Assembly: GCF_033807715.1 (NCBI RefSeq)
Contig: NC_084590.1
Span: forward strand, 1,460,501 to 1,524,500
Reading direction: 5' to 3'
Length of the DNA: 64,000 nt
Source of the DNA: Cololabis saira
Lineage: Eukaryota > Chordata > Actinopteri > Beloniformes > Belonidae
The notes below the pieces were generated by a model. That model was not told the origin of the DNA. It searched no databases and saw only the letters and a list, made by a program, of their open reading frames with translations. Numbering within the stretch: the first letter of the stretch is position 1; every line of letters starts with the position of its first letter. Of this stretch, positions 1-12,121 are shown one piece after another. Position numbers and translations under genes: made by a program.

Positions 1-874
1 GTGTGGTTATCAGCAAATGTATGTGTGTGAGCGGTAAGTCTGTGAACTTTGCCCCAGAGCTACTCCTCAGCCATTGTCCTTGATGTTATCAGACGGCCTG
101 GTACAATTCTGATACAGGTCCACAGATGTCCTGGGAAGGGGAGGGGCTAGTGGGGGCAGAGCACCTTGTTTTTCATTTCTCCAGAGAGATTGTGACTGGA
201 GCGGCCTGCCAAGCTGTTCTGTTAAGGTCAGATTATAGAATAAACAATTGTATTGAAAAAAAAACAGGCAGATTCCAGTAATTTTCCATCTGCCTAAGTC
301 TCTGGTTCATCAATGGCGACTCCAAACAGACGAATTTGTGGTCAATTCCCGCCAAGCCAAGCTTCCAACTTCTCCAAGGTCTTTTCCATCTTTCCAATGA
401 GTTCAAAAACCACTGCCAGCCTGCAATTTAGCTCTCCCAGCGTTAGAGTCTGAGTGTTGGTCGAGAGAGCCAGAACAGCTGTCGACGACTTACGCATTTG
501 TCAATATGCCAGGAATCCACCAGCTCCAAAAAGCAGAAATCCTGTTATCATTAATCCAATTATGAAGCATCTTCAACATCCTCAACCTACAGAATCGACA
601 GACACATGATCCTCCAATGCTTCCAGGAATCCATCATGTATCCGGCAAAAAATGTCCCATCGGGGCAGGAGGGCTCCCTTGTCCCCTGACTTCTCGTCGC
701 GAAAATTTGGTCAATTGTGCTGAGAGACCAGTTAACCAATTCCATTATTGTAGAGAGTTTGCATTCACATCCCCCGAGGTTATGCGGTCTGAACTGGGAT
801 TGAATGAAACCCACCCCATTATCATTCCAGGTCGTCACCACTTGGCAACCCTGCACACAATGAGGATGTGAAGC
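1..874. other. Unassigned left edge of window
   Basis: I recognise no conserved gene here. An antisense reading frame at 587-1036 overlaps the sense-strand integrase remnant and is open for 149 codons, but it resembles nothing I can name and its 3' half is simply the complement of integrase codons. A short A-rich tract lies near 257. The segment probably belongs to the broken retroelement that follows, or to sequence inserted in it. Confidence 0.3.
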
Positions 875-1960
875 ATCAAGGTAGACATAGAGGGTGCCAT
901 CCGTGCGGCCGGGTTTTGGATTATTGGAGCCAAAAGGTGCATCACAAGCTTTCTCTTCAACTGCGTCACATGCAGGAAGCTTCGTGGTAAGACAGAACAT
1001 CAACAAATGGCTGATCTGCCGGCTGAGCGGCTTCAAGTAGCACCACCTTTTACTTACATTGGTGTTGACATCTTCGGGCCATGGGAAGTGGTCTCACCAG
1101 AGGTAGTCACGCCAACAGCAAACGGTGGGCTGCATTGTTCTGCTTCATGTGTACAAGAGCTGTGCATGTAGAGATTGTTGAGAGCATGAGTGCCAGCAGC
1201 TTCATAAACGTCCTGAGAAGATTCTTCGCTATCCGAGAACTAGCGAAGCAGATCCACTCTGACCGTGGCACTAATTTCATTGGTGCTTGCCACGAACTGA
1301 ACATGGATGCCTCAAGTTGCGGTTCGGTCAGTGTGGAGAAGTATCTTCAGAAGCAGGAGTGCAAATGGGATTTCAAGCCACCCCATTCATCTCATATAGG
1401 GGGCGTATGGGAGCGAATGATTGGGGTTCCCCGTCGTATCCTCGATTGTATGCTCCTCTAAAATGGACCATCTCGTCTAACACATGAACTGCTGACGACA
1501 TTCATGGCTGAGGTCACAGCTGGGATTAACTCAAGACCCCTCATTCATGTGTCTTCGGACCCAGAAGCACCACTTATCCTGACCCCAGCTGTGCTGCTGA
1601 CCCAGAAAACCGGGATCCCTCCACCTCCTCCGGGAGACTTCGGGAAAGTGGAACTTCTCAAAGAGGAATGGAAACGTGTTCAGTCGGCGGTGGCGCCGGG
1701 AATACCTGAACACAGTACAATGCCGACGCAAGTGGCAACACCAAAGGCCTAATCTAAAGCTAGGAGACATTGTCCTTTTGAAGGACAACCAGGCCAAAAG
1801 GAACAAGTGGCCTATGGCCATTATCGTGAAAGTCTCACCTAGCCAAGATGGAAGAGTGAGAAAGGTGGACGTTAGTGTCTTCAAAGACGGAGCTCAGAAA
1901 GTATTCTCTCGATCTGTTACAGAAGTGGTCCTTCTTCTATCTCCAGAGGACTGCAAGTGA
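875..1960 (+). pseudogene. BEL/Pao-type retrotransposon integrase and C-terminal domain, broken
   Basis: This is the end of the pol gene of a BEL/Pao LTR retrotransposon, whose integrase would insert the element's cDNA. Near 905-1000 a frame reads through the zinc-binding region, with FNCVTCRKLRG giving the paired cysteines. It continues to the core-domain start (TYIGVDIFGPW, first acidic residue). After a frame change near 1090 the core continues with HSDRGTNF (second acidic residue) and GGVWERM (the glutamate). A TAA at about 1459-1461 ends that frame. The sequence resumes at 1504 with INSRPL and at 1676-1960 with LKLGDIVLLKD, the typical DUF5641-like tail. At least three frame breaks make it non-functional. 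No gag, protease or reverse transcriptase is visible upstream, so the copy is 5' truncated or rearranged. Family assignment is confident, exact clade is not. Confidence 0.85.
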
Positions 1961-2004
1961 AGAGTAGTGTTTATTTGGGGACATTAAAAGACCCCAGGCG
2001 GGGT

Positions 2005-2400
2005 GTGTTAAGGACTCAGTAGACTGATAAGTGTTTTCTATTTTGTTGTTTGCAGCCCCTTGTGGCTGTTCATGGGAAAATCACTTAATACTTACCTCTT
2101 TTCCGGTTTAGACAGGAAGTTGTCATAAATCAGGAAGTGCAATACATGTGGAGCGGACATTACCCCTGAATTCCAATCTCCACCCTCACAGACTCACATA
2201 CTTACTTTCGCGCTCCCGCGACTTGCGTAAGGGTTTAGGGCTGTCCCATTCCTAAAGTTGTTAAGTGCGCGAGGGCTCCCGGCAGACATTTTGAGCCCTT
2301 ACTGCTCACTTACCGTAAGTCCGCATCTCTGCAGACTTTTGGAGGGAATTACCCACAGTCATTGCGTTGTGACATAAAAGGAGGTTACCAGGGAGAATGT
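2005..2400 (+). repeat. Possible 3' LTR of the BEL/Pao relic
   Basis: Directly after the integrase tail there is a stretch beginning TGTTAAGGACTCAG, the position and start expected of a BEL/Pao 3' LTR. No matching 5' LTR lies in the window, so its right end cannot be fixed. The call rests on position and the TG start only. Confidence 0.3.
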
Positions 2401-2667
2401 AAACAAAACAGGGGGCGGAGGAAAATAATTAATGTGCGACTGCGAGACGAAAGAAGTTCACCTGTAAGCAGGCCAGCTGACAGTCTTGCCTGGGCCCTGG
2501 GCAAAATAATCTAAGATGGGGCCCCCCTGCGCACGGATCTCTCCTTCTCCCTCTTCCTCTCCTCTCCCTCTGCTCTTCAGGTTTTTATACAAGCTACTGG
2601 ACGTTAACATTAGAGCTAGCCAGTTAGGTTAAGTTACAAGGTTGGTAAACGTTGGCTGCGCTGTTTC

Positions 2668-2822
2668 TTACCTTGCTCTACGGCTGACTTTATTAATTCC
2701 AGCTTCACCGTCACCACCCTTTTTAAAATATTTGTGTAGAGAATCTCTGAGGCCTCTATTTTCTTCTTCTCTTCTTCTCTTTTCTCTTCTTTTCTGAGCA
2801 CCGGACTTGTGCTGACCGGACA
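2668..2822 (-). pseudogene. First exon of a hAT-type (ZMYM1-like) transposase, fragment
   Basis: Read on the minus strand from 2822, the frame starts MSGQHKSGAQKRREKRRREE and continues RGLRDSLHKYFKKGG. This basic start followed by an L..YF motif is the usual N-terminus of fish hAT transposases related to ZMYM1 and the '52 kDa repressor' proteins. The frame ends next to a good splice donor (GCAAG|GTAAGAAA, near 2673), so it looks like a real first exon. No catalytic domain or later exon is visible downstream on the minus strand within the next 2.6 kb, so it is a stranded piece of a transposon. The longer frame reaching 3030 is only an upstream extension. Confidence 0.5.
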
Positions 2823-3110
2823 TTTTGACCATTCTAATGGTTGAATTAAATGATAACATCAAATTTCGATCAGCGGCCAAACCATTTTTGTGTTGGGGGT
2901 TCTTGACCACAAGGACAATTAGGAAGAAAACAAATAAGCTTTTATGTAACTCAAATACTACATATTTTTTTCCACAAATAGGCATATTTGCCCTTACCCT
3001 GGGCGGGCGTGCCTGTAAGTATAAATACATAGCCCACTGGTGATTTAAATTCAGAAACTGTTGTCCCGTGATGATTTTTCAACGGCCCTATTATTTCCTT
3101 TACAAACAGG

Positions 3111-3295
3111 GAGCGACCAACAAACGGAGGGAAGAAAACCAAAAAAAGGACAAATGAAATTTTGGACTTCAAGACTAAAGACAAGAAAAGAGGCTGAGGG
3201 GAGCTGGATGAAAAGGAGGAGGAGAGGGGAAAGAAGAGGGATGACCAGTTATCTAAGTTAATTGACATTTTTGGGAAGATAGTGGACAAAATGTA
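3111..3295 (+). pseudogene. Degenerate exon of a Myb/SANT-like transposon protein
   Basis: A pyrimidine-rich tract and acceptor (TTTACAAACAG near 3110) precede a frame reading ERPTNGGKKTKKRTNEILDF, then GELDEKEEERGKKRDDQ and a hydrophobic end LSKLIDIFGKIVDKM before TAG near 3295. The highly charged, coiled-coil-like tail after a KKxKR block resembles the C-terminal exon of Myb/SANT-like DNA-binding proteins carried by Harbinger-type elements. A TGA interrupts the frame about 22 codons in, so it is dead. The assignment is by general resemblance and is weak; a charged low-complexity tail could belong to other proteins. Confidence 0.35.
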
Positions 3296-3867
3296 GTTTT
3301 TTCATCATTTTTTTATTCATACTTTGAGGTTCAGTTTCTTTTGTTTTCATTTTATATTAGAGAACTCCTCAGTTGACCTGGTGTTGAATAAACAAGACTT
3401 GCTTTTCTTTAATCTGAGTACAGTTTGAATTAAGATTCCCTATGTTAACAGAAATTCATACATGTAAATACTAGCAAGACAGTTTTAGATCCAACACAAA
3501 CAAGTCAGGCAGTTATTTGGTTATTCATTTATTTATGACCACAAAATTTAAACAATTTCAGCAAGTTGAACAAAAACGTTGCAGTAAATAGTAATAATAT
3601 AACTGAAATATTTAACTCAGGTTACCATGAGTTTACACGCTCTTACAAAAATGAAATTACTCTACGGTTGATCCTGGCATACTGGATGCGCTGGTATGGG
3701 TAGATTGAAAGAAAGACACATCATTAACAAGGAAATACATATTGTACTGTGCGTATATTTAAATTGTGTTCTTTGTTGAATTTTATGCTCCTTTATATAG
3801 GCTACCACTTTGTTTTCAAACATCCGTAGGATGATCATTCCCAAACTTATAATTAGGTTGTTTAGCG

Positions 3868-3892
3868 TGACGTCATTTCTAGGCTGACGTCA
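3868..3892. promoter_or_regulatory. Two full CRE palindromes (TGACGTCA)
   Basis: TGACGTCA occurs at 3868-3875 and again at 3885-3892, one and a half helical turns apart, followed by a CpG-rich stretch. This octamer is the consensus CREB/ATF site. No TATA box or recognised gene start follows, so promoter function is inferred only. Confidence 0.4.
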
Positions 3893-4198
3893 CGTCCGGG
3901 TCCGACCCGGCTTACAGGCATAGCAGGCAGCGTTGTAAACAACATGTTTGAACCCGTGAATCTCTTTACTATAACCTCCTTTTTCAGAAAGGAACCATCG
4001 AGGGTTAAAAAGGGTCTTAACGCTTTCAACTCGAATAGAGTTATTACAGTTAATACAGAGTTAATACAGTTCCATTGCTTTATTTTTTATTGCACTGTCC
4101 ATACTGGTTGCGAGCGGCGCAGCGCGACGCAGCGCCGTTTTGAGCTGGATTTTTGTCGGACGCCCTGTTTCTATTTTCTTCCTGTCGCTGGCGTTGAA

Positions 4199-4919
4199 AG
4201 CCGTTTGAAAGCGCTGTAGGAAACAGTAATTTCAATACAAGAACCTCAATAAAGTGGCAGCGGCTGGAGGGAAATCGCCAGGGAGCTGGAAGATTCTGAT
4301 AAGATAATAAGATATAATAATAAGAATCTTATTAGGGCTTAATTAGTGTCAGATTTAGCTGAAACAAGATCCGGCACCTCCTTTTATCCATATTCCCTTG
4401 ATGTTTTATTTCTCATTGAAGTTCATAGATCGCCTGTTTGTCTATTTCGGATGCATTTAATCAGAAAAAAAGAGAAGAGGGCTCTCTGCGCTCCCGATCT
4501 CCTGCGCTGTGCGTCCCCGTCACCGTCTCCATCACCAGCGGTTTCCCAAATCCAACTCAGCCTGGATCATTTCTCGTGTCCTCTGCTTTTTCCCCACATC
4601 CCAGTAATGATCTGACATGCTGACATGTTTGCTGCATTTAACACTGTACTCCCCTCACTCCACGCTGTTCGCTGTTTGATTGCGTCACCACACACCGTTA
4701 TTAATTGTTTTTTTTCCCGACTTACAGGACCTTTTCTCTCCCTCCAGATGTTCCGGGACCTATAGGCTATAATAATAATATGATAGTATTTCTTTCTGAC
4801 ACTTTATTGAGGTTTTTGTGGTGAAATGAGGAGGAATCATAGAGATAACTTCTCATTTCAACTAACTGGATCAGCCATTCCTCATCCATGATTGTTTCCT
4901 ACAGCGCTTTCAACCGGCT
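4199..4919. repeat. Inverted repeat pair (fold-back element)
   Basis: TTGAAAGCGCTGTAGGAAAC at 4205-4224 is repeated in perfect inverse orientation at 4894-4913. The match extends to 27 bases with one mismatch (4199-4225 against 4893-4919). About 670 bp separate the arms, with no coding content. This could be the ends of a small non-autonomous DNA transposon, but no clear target duplication is seen outside. Confidence 0.5.
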
Positions 4920-7390
4920 TATATTAACGTTTAGAGTGCATTATTTGTGAGTTACAGCCGCATTGTATATGTTTATTTTGTAACTCAATTTGGGTTGTAT
5001 TATGGCCTTCGACATTACAGTATTTTCATGCATGTACTTACCTCACTTATCCTGCTGTGTTCATTGACCGGGATAAAAGTGTTATTATTATTTAGTGCAT
5101 ATTTTATATGTTTTTCCTGTTAAATGCAGTACAGGCAACGTAGCTAATTTACTTACCTGTGTGTGATTAAGGTATGTTATACTTACCTGTTGCCTACCTT
5201 TTGTACTTATATGTAATATACATATATTTTGTAACATTTTGTGTTGCAGTTTCACACTGTGGTTCAGTTAAGCATCCAAAACAAGTCTTTATTGGATTTA
5301 TTGGACTCTGTGTTTAACTGACTGGGTAACCTAACGCTGGTGAGACCAGAACACTTTGAATGTGGTAGGATTGTTGAGCAGCATCAGCCAGACCTCTTAC
5401 AACACATGGTTGGCAAGGGAAGTTTACAAAAACGAACATCAGTTCCAGACAGTGGATGCCCTTCATGAACCATCTCCACCACTCGGTACAACCTTCCCAC
5501 TAGACTTCTAGACACATTCGCATCAAGCGTGCCTAACAACTTTTTGAAGTGATGAACAAGAATGGTGGAGCTAGTCATACTAAGTGTTTTGAGGGTGTTT
5601 TAGGATTTCTTTGTGCTATGGTCTTAAACTTTTGATCAGCTGATGAACAGCCCATTTCAATTAAATTGTTGTTTTCAATAAATTGCCTGCTCAAACTTGT
5701 TCCTCTCTTTCTCCCATTTCTTCTTTTTGTATTTTGAAGCTTTACTAAGAACCTTTTTTAAGATCCAGCAGTGCAAAATGCATATTTAAAAAAAAAACAG
5801 CATAGCAAAAATTCTATTCTGATCTGGGTCTTCGACTAAATATGTACAGCTTGTAGAGAATGTCATATTTTCAGACCAATACAGGCCCAAACAAAGTGTT
5901 TTGCATACATTTTAGATTTGGTGGACACTCAGATATGTGTCAGAGACCATATATCTAAATAATATTATTCCTTTTTACATAAAGATACACTTTTGTCATT
6001 TTTTTTTCAGATTTGTGTTTAACCTGCACCGCTGGAAGGTATTTATTCCTATTCACAATCCAGCTGGACAAGATGATGTATAAAGATGGGACTGTTCCTT
6101 GCATATTAAATCTGCTGTCCCACTATGTGACTCATCACCATTTGTTTTGTATGAGTGGCATAGCAGTGAGACAAGATGTCCATACATTAGAGAACAGTTT
6201 CAGAGGTTTGCAGATGCAGCTCAGAGGTCTCACTCCGGTTTATACATGACCTTGTTTCAAGTTCAAGATCAGCTGCCCACAAGCTTTCCTTTTTCATTTT
6301 ATACAGCTCTGTGGAAAGGTCTGTATCACAGAGGGGATGACTAGGCGCCTTACTGTGTAAATATACTGTAATAGTGTATGTTGGTAAAGCACAGTAACAG
6401 CTCTCTCATAATTATTATTTTTACATCTTTTCCTCTCATCTTCTCTTTTCATTCCCCAAGCCAACCGTTCTTTCAGTTCACTTTACCTTGGCTTGGCCCC
6501 TGAAATACACCCTGTCCCTTCAGTTCTTTTTGCTCTGCAGTGTTTCCTCTTTTCACTGGACTTTTGTAAAAGGGTGCTTTTTGAAACATTTTAACATTTC
6601 TCTGCATTGACTTTGGTGCCTGATAAGAACTGAATAGATGAGTCTCATTTAGAAGGTGAAGCTGCTCCTAAATCTGATGTGATCTAATGTCCAAATAACA
6701 TTAAGGACATAAAATGCAACATTTTAGGTCTTGTCTTGTTTTAGTTAAAAAATTATTGTAGACAGATGGTCACGTCATTATTTTTCAAAGTTCCTTGATC
6801 AGGTTCTGTACAGAGTACATTTTTTATTACATTTATTTTTTAGTTTTGTAACCAACCATAACTTGACGCACTTTTGTACTGGTTCACTCAAATTAGGATG
6901 AATTTTGTTTCAGTTGATTTAATTTGTTCACACTGATTGCTAAATATCTTTATTACTGATATTTTTTTTTCTAAGAAGGTATTTTCTATCAACATTTCAG
7001 AAAACATATTCATGGACTTATTTTTCGGTGTGCGCTTTCCAACGCATTTCAAATTCTCCCGGAGTCAGGATCTTTAACTCACTGATAAATATCAGCCTGG
7101 TTCTCAGCGAACAGATATCGATAGTTATTTGGGCTTATTTCTCCAATCTGTTGTACACTTGAGTTCAGAGACAGAATCCATTTCTCCCCGGTTGGTACTG
7201 TAGGCTGCAGGACCAGGTCATTTGGCCGCTGGCACCAGCTTGTATCTGTTCTTGCTGAGGGATCTCAGGCTGTTTCACAAGGGTAACTCCAGGGTAACAA
7301 CCAGCTTGGAGTTGCACAAACGGGATCAAAAACACATTAGCCATTGCAAAGCTTCATTCAGCTTTTGTACATAATGTCCCAGGCAAGTGA
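4920..7390. other. AT-rich region with no recognised feature
   Basis: Short open frames occur at 5384-5578, 6013-6249 and 6099-6344, but none shows conserved motifs, splice context or codon structure that I can recognise. I see no repeat of a known family here. Confidence 0.4.
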
Positions 7391-8766
7391 AAAAGGAAAA
7401 AAAACATTTATTATTTCTGTAATTTCAGTTTTATCACTTACATCATACATATTTTACACTTCAACGGTTATTTAAACACTGAATGTTTAAGTTCTTCAAT
7501 GAAGTATGCCCTATACATAGTTTCTTTTTGTTTTCCTCTAACATTGAGAACGGAGATCCAGTACAGAGATTTCAAGAAATGTATCAGTGAAATGTGTTGT
7601 ATCCAAACAAAATAAAACCATTTGCAGAAACACAGGGGATCCAGAAGTAAATGTCTCATTCCTAGCAGTCCAGAGGTGTCTGGCTGAACTAACATCCAAG
7701 TCCCTTGCCAAACACTTATCTGGACCCACAGATGTATAGAAGTCCATGTGAGGACGCTTTACGGATTAAACTGTATTGATCTAATTTATCAGCAGTAAGT
7801 TTTGACACTCAAAATTCAAGATGTGTAACTCTTTAGTTGCAAAGGAAAGACAGCATAATGAACTATATACCGTAAACTCTGTTTGCCACAGTGTGCTGGG
7901 GAACAGTGATGACTGGGGAAAACAGAACACAAACATCCTATGAATGCCATTTTTCAAAAGATTTGATATAAATTCACTATAAAACTTCAGAGTACTAGAG
8001 GTAAGGACTAAGGCTACAGAGCTAAGCAGACATTTCAGTTCATCCAGGCAATTTAGCACAGGGCTGGTGGAGCATTAGTGAAAAGTGAAAAAAATTATCT
8101 TCAAAACATAAAAAGAAATCAATCAAAAATCAGAATTAATACAGAAATTATTGGTGCTGTAAACATGTGTCTTTTTGAAAAGGTGCACAACATGGACTTT
8201 GGTAAAACAAGAACAAAAGTGCATTTGGATAAAAGGAATGTCACCCTGACTTCTCACATGAAAAAGATGTTTGGAATAAAACCTTTAAGACCATGCGGTA
8301 AAGCACTTCTTCAATTGTTGTTCAGGTTTTCCTTCATTCAACGCTCCTGGAAGGGAAAAGGGAACAAATGCTTCAAGCTATAACATTGTCCCAACATTCA
8401 ACTCTGTAAGTAGCAAGGCACTTTTGATCCAAAGGCACATGGAATGATCCTTCTGAGAAATGTCAGCTGCTTTCTTATGGTACATTAGATCACCCTCTGA
8501 TTGTGTTACAACTGCTGAAAGGTTCGTCCAATTGTGCCTCCTGGTGCTTCATGGGAATTTGTATTGTAAGTTAAGAACACAAATCAAATAAAAAAGGGTT
8601 TAAAAAAAAGTAAATGTAAAAAAGTAAATGATAGATTAAGCCATAATTGTAGCTCTAATTCAGCGATGTGTTGCTGAGTGAGGAGAGTGAGCTGCTAGCG
8701 GGGACACTGCCAAACTCCCTTGGTCACAAGGCGAAGCTTCACTGAACATATCAGGATGGGAAATGT
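7390..8766 (-). other. slc12a9: Probable 3' UTR of slc12a9
   Basis: The sequence downstream of the slc12a9 stop (minus strand) carries no recognised repeat for about 1.4 kb. The first good AATAAA on the minus strand is at 7412-7407, followed by a T-rich run and then TGGGACATTATGT, a plausible downstream element. Cleavage near 7390 is therefore inferred. Transcript data would be needed to fix the end. Confidence 0.5.
7407..7412 (-). terminator. Candidate polyadenylation signal AATAAA
   Basis: AATAAA on the minus strand, 1.36 kb after the slc12a9 stop codon, with U-rich sequence directly downstream. It is the only AATAAA I found on this strand between the stop and here. Confidence 0.45.
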
Positions 8767-9719
8767 TCAGAGGTCCGTGGTGATGACGGGCGTGACGCCG
8801 TGGATAAGGAGTGTCGGTCCCAAGTTCTGCGTGAGCAGCTCCAGCTGGTGCAGGTACGTAGTGTAGCGGCGCGTGTCGGCCGGCGGACGTGGCAAGTACA
8901 GGAAACGCACAGCAGGTGGTTGTTCGGACTGATCCTGGATCATCTGATTGACGGCCGACAGGTAGTCGTTGGAAAGACGTGTGGCATTGCTTGGGAAGCT
9001 GTTAACATAATTGTCTTCATCCTCCTCCTCCTCAACTTTGGCGGCGCTCTCGTCTGTGTTGGAATCTTCAGACTGCTGCGTTTTGTTCCCGACGCCTTGG
9101 CGTTGCCAGTGCAGCGCCACCACCTGGTCCCAGGGCACAGGGCAGATATGGGCTTTAATTCTTAAATCTTTCAGCAATTGGCCTAGCTTCTCCTCGGTGC
9201 CTTTCACACTCCGTCCCTCCTCTACACACAGGAAGAGACGCAGAGAAGCTTTGCGCCAAGCCCTCACCATATTGAGGATACATGCTAGCTGTAGCAGGAA
9301 CAGGGAGCAGGTATCTACATAACTGCAGCTATCGGGGCGCAATAGGTTCACCGGCCAGACGTCGACAAACACTGCACCCTTCCCCGGGGCGGAGGAGGGC
9401 GGCGAAAGGACCTGAGTTCGGTCAAAGTTGTTGAAGTATCGAGCTAGTACCACATTCTTAAGCATTTTCAAGGCGTCAGTGATGATTGCGACGTACTCCT
9501 GAGGCCCTAAAACCTTCCCGTCCCCAAATTCACCACAATCCTGTCTGTCACTGGCCCCGCGCAAGGAGGCAAAGTGGAAGAGGGGAGGTTGCTCCAGCTC
9601 CGGAGAAGGGCTTAAGGTATCCGTGGACTGACTAGGGGACAGGAAAGGGTCAATAAGTTTGTCGCTTGGAAGGCAATCATCATAGAAACCGAGGACAAGG
9701 GTATTAGGACGCATCCCAC
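8767..9719 (-). CDS. slc12a9: slc12a9 last coding exon (cytoplasmic C-terminal domain)
   Basis: The terminal exon of SLC12A9 (CIP1/CCC6), a member of the cation-chloride cotransporter family found on endolysosomal and plasma membranes; recent work proposes a lysosomal ammonium-chloride role. It starts after a strong acceptor (CTCTTCACTCTCCAG, AG at 9721-9720) and contributes GGMRPNTLVLGFYDD, the conserved C-domain motif. Further landmarks are YVAIITDALKMLKNVVLAR, VDVWPVNLLRP, a Leu-rich core, RLFLCVEE, an acidic patch (VEEEEDEDNYVNSF) and the family C-terminus FLYLPRPPADTRRY...GPTLLIHGVTPVITTDL, ending at TGA 8769-8767. It encodes about 316 residues with no break, so it looks functional. It joins exon d (12688) in phase 1. 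A frame on the plus strand here is a shadow. Confidence 0.96.
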
Positions 9720-10021
9720 CTGGAGAGTGAAGAGGGAGAGAAAAAACATAGACAAGGGTGAGGGATGAGGGAATTTTTCAAAATGTTAAATCTTGTAGTG
9801 ATGGAAGTCTGGTTTACGACACATTCTCCCCAAACCCAGGGAGTCAAAGTCACATGACTTTTAAATTGAATTACCTTTTTCAATAGGTCACACCTGGGGA
9901 GGAATGTCCCATAAAGATACACATCTTATCCATGAGCAAACCAAAGAAGAATTTGGGAGAGTCCTTAAAAGGAGGACCAGTAGAATCCACATCAACCTCC
10001 CCATGAATAAGTTACACCTTA

Positions 10022-10463
10022 AGGCTGAATAATGGTTCTGCGTTAAACCTACGCCGTAGGGTACGTGGCTACGTGGGAGTCTCTCCGTAGCTACGCCGTA
10101 GCCTGCTAGCACCTCCCAAAACATGGAACTACGACCCAACGCAGACCGAGAGGGCTGTGATTGGTTCGCTTGGTAGCAACGCATTTCCGGTTCGTGAAGC
10201 AGTCGTGAACTTTCAGCGCTCTTTTCTCCGTGTGTGAGATTTTTTTTTGGGGTTGTTTTGGTTTTTTGCACAATAGTTGTCCTTATCTCTTTGATTCACT
10301 GTGACCGGAAAAGCCGGAAGCTAAACAAAGTATCAACTAGCGCTCTAGGGGGGGTACTGCACCGCGGAGAAATGGAGTGACGGAGAAGTCCGAAGGTTCA
10401 CGACGGCATCACGGCGACGGCGTAAGCTCTCCGTTGGTTTAACGCAGAACCTTAATTCAGGCT
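10022..10463. mobile_element. Harbinger-type MITE with TTA target duplication
   Basis: Ends AGGCTGAATAATGGTTCTGC and, inverted, AGCCTGAATTAAGGTTCTGC match over 28 bases with three differences. TTA flanks both sides (10019-10021 and 10464-10466), the 3-bp target duplication typical of PIF/Harbinger elements. The 442-bp interior has no transposase; it contains a CpG-rich segment with repeated TACGCCGTAG words. It lies in the last slc12a9 intron. Confidence 0.8.
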
Positions 10464-10752
10464 TTAGGAGTAACCGGCTGTCAAGAGCAGCAGCAAGACT
10501 TCAGGGGAGACCCAGCAGGGCCCGGGCACAACCAGGAACCAAGGACTCTTTAGTCGTTAAAATCATCCCTTTGTGAAAAACCAGAACCATTCACATCCTC
10601 TCAGGCCTTCCACAACTCTGAGAGAAAACTTTAAGAATGGAATGTGTGAATTAACTTAACAAACCTTCAATGCCATTTCCCATTCTTTAAAATTAAAATG
10701 TATGTCTCCAGTTCACCACCATGGGTGAACTATTCTGTTGCTCGTACTCTGC

Positions 10753-10756
<4 letters not shown>

Positions 10757-10849
<93 letters not shown>

Positions 10850-10850
10850 T
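10757..10850. repeat. (TA)n microsatellite
   Basis: About 45 TA units, nearly uninterrupted until TTTATATATATT at the right end. It is in the last intron of slc12a9, and such a tract is prone to length variation and cruciform extrusion. Confidence 0.97.
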
Positions 10851-11276
10851 AATTTATTTTTAATTCATTAAAGGTATGTGTGAATACTGGATTCTGATTG
10901 GCTGGCAAGTGTAGGGTAAAAGTGATAACCTACACCTAGAAAACAAGTTTGGTCAAATTGCCTGATATCTTTAATATCATTGCGCTGGATCCACTGCCAG
11001 GTGGTAACCACGGCAACAGAGATTCAGAGAAGAAGAGCCGGCTACCGCAGGACGGCGACATGAGTGATTTTGTAATTTGTTTTTTAATTTTTAGTTTATT
11101 TAGTGAATTTAACAATTTTGACTGGGATGCAGAAGAGGAGAGAAAAGAAAATGAAAGCTATTTGTAGCTTAATGAAACATTTGTTTATTTATTTGAATGG
11201 TTGATAATATTTGTAGCTTAATAAAACGATTTAGGAAACTATCTGTGGACTTTGATTCTTTGAAACAAATATTTTT

Positions 11277-11919
11277 AGGGCCCGAGCACTGACAGGGCGA
11301 AGGCCCTATTGTATCTGTAGGTTGTTTTTTTTTCTCGTTATTTTTATTTTTTCCGACGAAATTAGGGTCTGTTTTCCCCCTAAACGTGCCCCAAAAGTCA
11401 TCAAATTTTGCACCAAGCCAGGCCTGGTGAAAAATGTGATATTTAATGGTTTGCATTAATGGGCGTGGCCTAACGGCTCAACAGCGCCCCCTAGAAAACT
11501 TTGTGCCTCAAGCCCCACAATACGGTTTGACGTACATGCACGAAAATCGGTACACACCTGTATCGTGGCGCAACTTAAAGAAAAGTCTCTTGGCGCCATG
11601 GCCCAAACCCAACAGGAAGTCGGCCATTTTTAATTAATCGTGTAATTTTGCCGCAATTTATGCCATTCCTTCGGCAGTTAATACGGCCCGAACCGTAACG
11701 TGCACCCAGGTGTGTTATACATCAAAATGTGCGTCTCCATCCTGCGACGATGAGCATTACTTCTCTCGGTCAAAAGCGTTACCGTGGTGACGATAGACGC
11801 CAAAAAGCACCCCTCCCCCTTCATCTGATTGGTCCATATTTGATAGTTCCTACTTTCTGCCATAACTTTTGAATGGTTCCACATAAAGACTCGTGGGTGG
11901 TGTCATCTCGCAGCTTTAA
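11277..11919 (+). mobile_element. GGGCCC-ended dispersed repeat, copy 1
   Basis: The left end reads AGGGCCCGAGCACTGACAG with the partner GCGAAGGCCC, and the right end CGCAGCTTTAA. Between them are blocks shared with five other copies in this window: TCAACAGCGCCCCCTAG, ACGGTTTGACGTACATGCAC, AAGTCTCTTGGCGCCATGG and CATCTGATTGGTCC. This copy is internally deleted near the right end, where the usual GGGCCCGTTCATCGCTGCTT is missing. It is non-coding and lies in the last slc12a9 intron. Confidence 0.8.
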
Positions 11920-12121
11920 TTTTTATAGTAATTCCTTTTTGATTAACTTTTGTATCATTAAGAAAACAGAGTAACATTCTCTACAAAAAAGCTTTGGTTT
12001 TTTTTTGGTTGTATAACTTGTTCCAAGCTGAAACATAATCATCCAATGGAAGCTCTTACCTATTTGCTTAGTTAAATCCAGCTGGTGACTTTTTTTATTT
12101 GAAAAATCAGGGGCCAAGGTT

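Noticed and set aside
587..1036. 149-codon minus-strand frame, considered as an envelope-like gene
   Set aside because: Half of it is the complement of the integrase remnant, and I recognise no family motif in the rest.
8800..9322. Plus-strand frames over the last slc12a9 exon
   Set aside because: Antisense shadows of a conserved coding exon.
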